Shown piece after piece: positions 59,711-64,000 of a DNA stretch of 64,000 bases. Position 1 is the first letter of the stretch. Every line of letters begins with the position of its first letter. The stretch comes from Hymenopellis radicata (Eukaryota; Basidiomycota; Agaricomycetes; Agaricales; Physalacriaceae), in assembly GCA_015501595.1 (NCBI GenBank), contig JADNRX010000103.1, positions 90,590 through 154,589 of the forward strand, read 5' to 3'. Both the position numbers and the translations under genes were made by a program. The notes under the pieces are model-generated. The model searched no databases and had not been told where the DNA came from. It was given only the letters and a program-made list of their open reading frames with translations.

Positions 59711-61734
59711 TTAAGAGGCAGTAGAAGGGAACAACTGGGCCTCAACATCACAGATAATGCCCTCATCCGGAAGTGTTCCATTCACAAAGTATCCCCGGAT
59801 GTAGGCCTGTATACACGTTGAGGACGCCGTAAATGAAGTGTGCTGCGTGAAGATTTAGCACTGAAAACAGAACAGAAACAGTCGGACGTACACCGGGTGC
59901 GTCCAGCGCCAAAACGGCAGATCCGGGGAAGGCAGTCGAAGTCTTCTTTCGCACTGTCGGATAGGCTTTAGACTCACCCGCCAGGAAGATATGACCATGA
60001 CTTACGAAGCGAGGGGCGTTACTGGGTCAGCAGTGTTACCAATGAAGAGAAGCGGGAAACTCGTATTCCCAGAGACAGGTCCCAAGAAGCGGTCTTCGCG
60101 ATGAACTTTCCATCCTCTGCGCAATATCAGATATTGTTATACGAACGAGCAAGGAAACGACATACGCGCAAGTGGCGCGCAGCCAGACCAAGCCGTCAGC
60201 AAAAGACGATATACCGCTGATTTCCTTCCAGTAATCCTGGAGGTCCGCAACAGAGTCTGTAATCTCCACGCCATCGCCACATGAAACAGCAAGGAGCACT
60301 TCCCAGGTGTTCAGGTATGTGGAGGTCGAGTTGGGAGAGTCGCACTCGAACGGCGCACTTCCAAGCTGCATCTGGTAAATTGCAGACCCATTGCCGGCCG
60401 CGAGCTGCGCAAGGCCCTGCGCGAGTGCTGTGAAAGAGGCATACGGCGTGTACAACGCCGCCTTGACCGCATTTCTCATAACGCGATAATCGACAATCCC
60501 GTAGGCGGCGAAGAAGGAGAGTAAACCGGAACTGGCGAAGCCAAGACTGAAGCGTATAAATCGTTCAAGTTGGCTTCAATCTCGGGCGGAGAAGAGGCAT
60601 AGAATGCACAGTCCTCAGGACCGGCCGAATGACAGGCATTATAAAACGTCTGCATCGTGCGGTCCGAGTCGAGAGTTTCATTGCGCCAGTCGCCTGGAAA
60701 CGAGATATACAGTGAGCTCTCTGGTAAGTTCGAAAGGTGCCTACTTACTCGCATAATATCCATCTACATCCATAACACCATCAAGAACCATGCGTCCTAT
60801 GCGATCCTACATTCGCACTCTGAGCTGTGTTCCCCGAAGTTGAAACAAGTAGACTTACAGGGAACAAGGAAGCAAACGTCGCGCCTATGGTTGTTCCGTA
60901 CCTGAGTAGTATATTGAGTTTTTAGAATTGCCAAGCAAAGGATGATGCGTACGAAACACCCCAGTACATCAAGTCATCTTGTCCGTTAGCTTCTGTAATC
61001 CGGAGCATATCGCGCGCAACGTTATCAGTCCCGATGAACTCCAACAAGCCAGACGTATCACGATCCTTGGTCAGCTGCCCAAGAACCTGTCCATTCGCCC
61101 ACATCCTCGAGAGAGCCAGGGGATCGTTGGTAGCATTGAGGGTTGTAGAGTACGCATAAGGATTGGCCAACCACAACGCGCGTTCAGCTTCCGTAGCGAA
61201 GAACTCTACTCGCGGCGAAGAAACACCGAGTCCTTCAAAACCACGTTAGTAAACTTTCGGGAGAGGGGTGGGAAGTACCTCTAGGATCGAAGGAAACGAT
61301 GTCGTATTGGGGACCGACCACAGCCGCCATTATTGGGCCGAAGTTTGCAGGGAATCAACGCCGCTTCCACCAGGACCGCCCGGGTTGAACAGGATGGCGC
61401 CTTGATATTCATCGGCCGGCGCAGTCGATGCGTACTTGATCACAGCAAGGGCGGCTTTATCACCAGCCTCGTTGGAGTAGTCGATGGGAACCTGTCACCG
61501 AAGATCACTGTCAATCATCCGTAGTAGTATCGCGTCGGCTACTGTACCTGAAGACGCGCACATTGGAAGCCATCCAGACATTCGACCCATCCGAGGCTTT
61601 CTGAGGGCTCAATCTAAGCAGTAGTGAAGAAGAGGACAGTCGGAGGAACCGCCGGTGCTCACAGAAGTCCAATCAAAATCCGCCTGGGCAATCGCAAGAA
61701 GAGCAGACGAGAGCAGTAGGTTTAAACGCAGCAT
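59711..61734 (-). CDS. Secreted S33 tripeptidyl-aminopeptidase-like peptidase, copy 2, two frame breaks
   Basis: ATG 61734 with signal peptide (LNLLLSSALLAIAQA), stop TAA 59711-59713. It is the inverted paralog of 49,606-51,752 with matching exon layout: LGWVECLDGFQCARL, YQGAILFNPGGPGGSGVDSL, GPQYDIVSFDPRG, RALWLANPYAYST, WGVSYGTTIGATFASLFP (nucleophile Ser), LLFIGNTADPVTPL (Asp) and VLALDAPG before HTSF (His). Copy 2 keeps the usual NPGGPGGSG where copy 1 has NPGGPAASG. Frame breaks: one missing T near 61,345 (QTFGPIMAA) and one near 60,525 before YGIVDYRVMRNAV. All catalytic residues remain, so I favour sequence error over loss. Confidence 0.78.
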
Positions 61735-62833
61735 GGCGTGCGTCGAGGGAAGGAAAGAAGGAATGTATACGTGATCTTTCCGACTCCAGTGCGCTTTATG
61801 TACGAAACACGGTCTTCGCAGCCAGATCTGGATGACGACGCGTCAATAGTACGTACGCAGTCCTCGTGATATCAATCATGGTGCCATGCGGCAAGTAACA
61901 TTGCTGTTCCGCGCGTCCTTGCCTGCGCTAAACAAAAGAGAGTTCGCGACTGAGTTCGTGAATGGGAAAAGTATCTGATCGACCGATGTTTCCGAACGTT
62001 GTAAAGCATGGCCAAACAAGAGTCGTTACTCTCTCATATTTCTTGTACATTTGGCGTCTATCGGCTGTCTCTGCTGTTTATGTATAACTCTTGCTTGATA
62101 CGTTCTGCTGAAATCGAGTCGCGTGGCTTTCGTCTTGCCTTGATACCTCCCCAACTCACTGCTTGTTTCTAAGTCTAAAGGTCGAGTCCTGAAGTTCAAG
62201 CCCTCTCTTCTTTCATTTAAAATCGTACCTGTCCTTGTCATCAATTAGAAGTTCACGGACCGTAAACCTTCCCGTATCATCGTGGAATCGCGGACTTGGG
62301 ACTCATCTCCAACTGGAAACACTGCTCGACACATTCATTTCGTAAAGCCAACTACTAGTGTACATTTTGATCAGCCGCGGTACCTTTCAATTCATCAACA
62401 GCCCTCCGTTGACTGAAATCTACCGGATAGAGCGCGTCAAAAGCGTGAAAACATTTCCGAAGCAAAGAACTTACCGTTTGTCCTACAGGTACGAGTTCAA
62501 CGTTCAGTCAGCGTGTCAAATGGGAACGCCAGCAGGACTCACCCGTCATGAAGTCACATTCCTTGGAGGCCAACATGCTGACGACCGGGACGATATCTTG
62601 GCTAGCTGCTGATTTCTTGGGAAGCGGGGTACGGTTCGCGATCTGTCAATGACCTTGATGAAGGACTTTTACACATGATAATGTGTCCATACGAATTTTT
62701 GGCTCTCCTGCAAATCCCAACCAGGCTGGAGGCTGCTGAGGGCAGCAATGGCGGACTCGGCTGTATGTACTCATTATCAGATAAATACACGCCAGAAAAT
62801 ACACTGAACCAGCTGGGTCCTGAAGCACGGAGT
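61735..62833. other. 1.1-kb region upstream of peptidase 2
   Basis: Holds the minus-strand promoter of the peptidase and the downstream side of the broken SDR. Frames near 62,358-62,828 have no recognised motif. Confidence 0.4.
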
Positions 62834-63661
62834 CTATACGATAAATGAGACGACTTCGTATTGACGAGCTTGTTGATACGAACGTGAAAGAAGATTGACA
62901 GTAATGCTGTGCTGGCCGAGTTCCAAAGCTAGAAAACTCAACCTAAGTGTGAGGAAAACGCAGTCAGGTATGCATCCCATACCTGCAGTTTGCATCAATC
63001 CCCGAGTAGCAAAGCAGCCCGCACAGTACGCAGACAGATGAGGGGAAACGGCTACCGAATCATGAGAAGAAATTTGGATTATTGACTGTCTAAGCGTACC
63101 CTGCAACGCGGCCATAGTGGTGAGACCGATGACTCTGCCTCCGTGGCCCTGCTTGATCATTTGAGCGCTTGTGTGCTTCAGAATAAGGAAAAAGCTCCTC
63201 GGCCTAATGGCAAGGGACTTGTCGAAGTCTTCAGCGGACACTACATCATCGTGTTAATACACCGTTCAATGGCAGTGTATGTAAACAACCGACTTGACAC
63301 AATGGTGCTAGATGCAGGTGCTAAAGGAGTACCATGGAAAGTAGCAACCACCTATTGATCTCGTCAGTGCATGGACGATAAACATTGATCGATGTAGACT
63401 TACGATATCCACACCACCAAGATCCTCGACAACGTTTCCGATCAGATTCTTGACATCTTGTTCGTTCGACTGGTCGCAGACGTAGGAGCAGCACTTGACG
63501 CCCTTGGACTCGATTTCGCGCTTAAGCTGCGACAACTCGGCTTGCTGCGACGGATCATCACAGATCGCAACGTTGCACCCATCCTCGGCGAGCCTAAGAG
63601 CACAGGAACTCCCGACGAGGCGTTGCGTGCAGCGGGTGACGATAGCAGTGCGTCGAGACAT
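62834..63661 (-). pseudogene. Decayed short-chain dehydrogenase/reductase
   Basis: ATG 63661. SDR features are recognisable: MSRRTAIVT, CALRLAEDGCNVAICDD, VKNLIGNVVEDLGGVDI, then SAEDFDKSLAI, RSFFLILKHTSAQMIKQGHG, GRVIGLTTMAALQGT, AYCAGCFATRGLMQTAG, ALELGQHSITVN. But the nucleotide loop expected as TGxxxGxG reads TRCTQRLVG, the NNAG region is missing around the first intron, and the catalytic YxxxK reads YCAGC with Cys for Lys. The protein ends early after SITVN. Loss of several independent key residues argues for real decay, not just sequence error. Confidence 0.75.
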
Positions 63662-64000
63662 TGAGGGTCAGGGTCTTCGCCTGTTCATCAGTAAAACAGT
63701 AGGGTTATCCCGGTGACTTTATCCCGGGCCCGGCATCCCTGGCATCCCCTGCCCTGGGATCAGATCTCTGGTAGGTCCCTGCCCTGGAATGTGTTTCCCC
63801 GTCGCTCTCTGGATATAGCAAGGTCTCTGGGAAATATGCAGACCTAACATTTATGTTGACTATTATGAGGAATACTCAGAAACTGTTCATCTGAGTCTTA
63901 TAAGCTGTCGAGCTCTCACCTCCGTACGCAGACGGGCACCGACTGACCGACTCATGCGAAATGCGGCGAACAGACGAGACTTGTCAAAAAAATATCTCCA
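63662..64000. other. Right edge, nothing but a short direct repeat
   Basis: CCCTGCCCTGG followed by GAT or AAT occurs twice (about 63,749 and 63,779) in a C/T-rich stretch. No gene recognised up to the end of the window. Confidence 0.4.

Overview
The window reads as nuclear DNA of a filamentous basidiomycete, most likely an Agaricomycete. Genes are split by many GT-AG introns of about 50 bases, gene spacing is tight, and it mixes conserved eukaryotic genes (CDC48, RPC11, tubulin cofactor B, DGAT2, CWC27, FMP52) with families expanded in mushrooms (F-box-like proteins, P450s, secreted S33 peptidases). The species cannot be told from the sequence. I reconstructed the gene models by hand from splice signals and family motifs. 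Several genes are too finely split to show as long ORFs: the 72-aa protein, RPC11, the thioesterase and CWC27. Layout: 1-10,115 holds a partial gene at the left edge, FMP52-like (-), a 72-aa small membrane protein, RPC11 (-) and a SPRY protein (+) sharing a 143-base promoter, tubulin cofactor B (+) and DGAT2 (+). 10,754-16,056 (-) holds a very large adenylation-carrier-membrane protein with the architecture of bacterial and fungal eps-poly-lysine synthetases (Pls). Upstream of it on the same strand is a mitochondrial-type hotdog thioesterase (18,242-19,237). 20,134-22,013 encodes a His/Ser-rich secreted protein. 22,014-30,100 is gene-poor: a minisatellite, fragments of a 2-oxoglutarate dehydrogenase gene and a dynamin gene, a 386-base MITE-like element and a broken F-box gene. 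30,745-34,810 is a P450 gene split by about 2.1 kb of transposon-like DNA. 35,628-48,529 returns to housekeeping and F-box genes: CDC48, a secreted protein (-), two tandem F-box genes with a duplicated CWC27 tail between them, CWC27 (-), and a further F-box gene. 49,606-61,734 is a symmetrical cluster: peptidase (+), F-box, P450, F-box, P450, peptidase (-). The two F-box copies share about 530 bases that look identical, while the neighbouring P450s have diverged widely. The right edge has a decayed short-chain dehydrogenase (-). A feature that cuts across genes is a series of single-base frame breaks, many in short C or G runs. Three fall within 147 bases of CDC48 and together put its first Walker A motif out of frame. 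An essential gene is unlikely to carry these, so many frame breaks here are probably base-calling or assembly errors rather than biology. I separate these from genes that also lost key residues or carry insertions (SDR, the split P450, the KGD1 and dynamin fragments), which I call pseudogenes. The most interesting object is the Pls-like synthetase.
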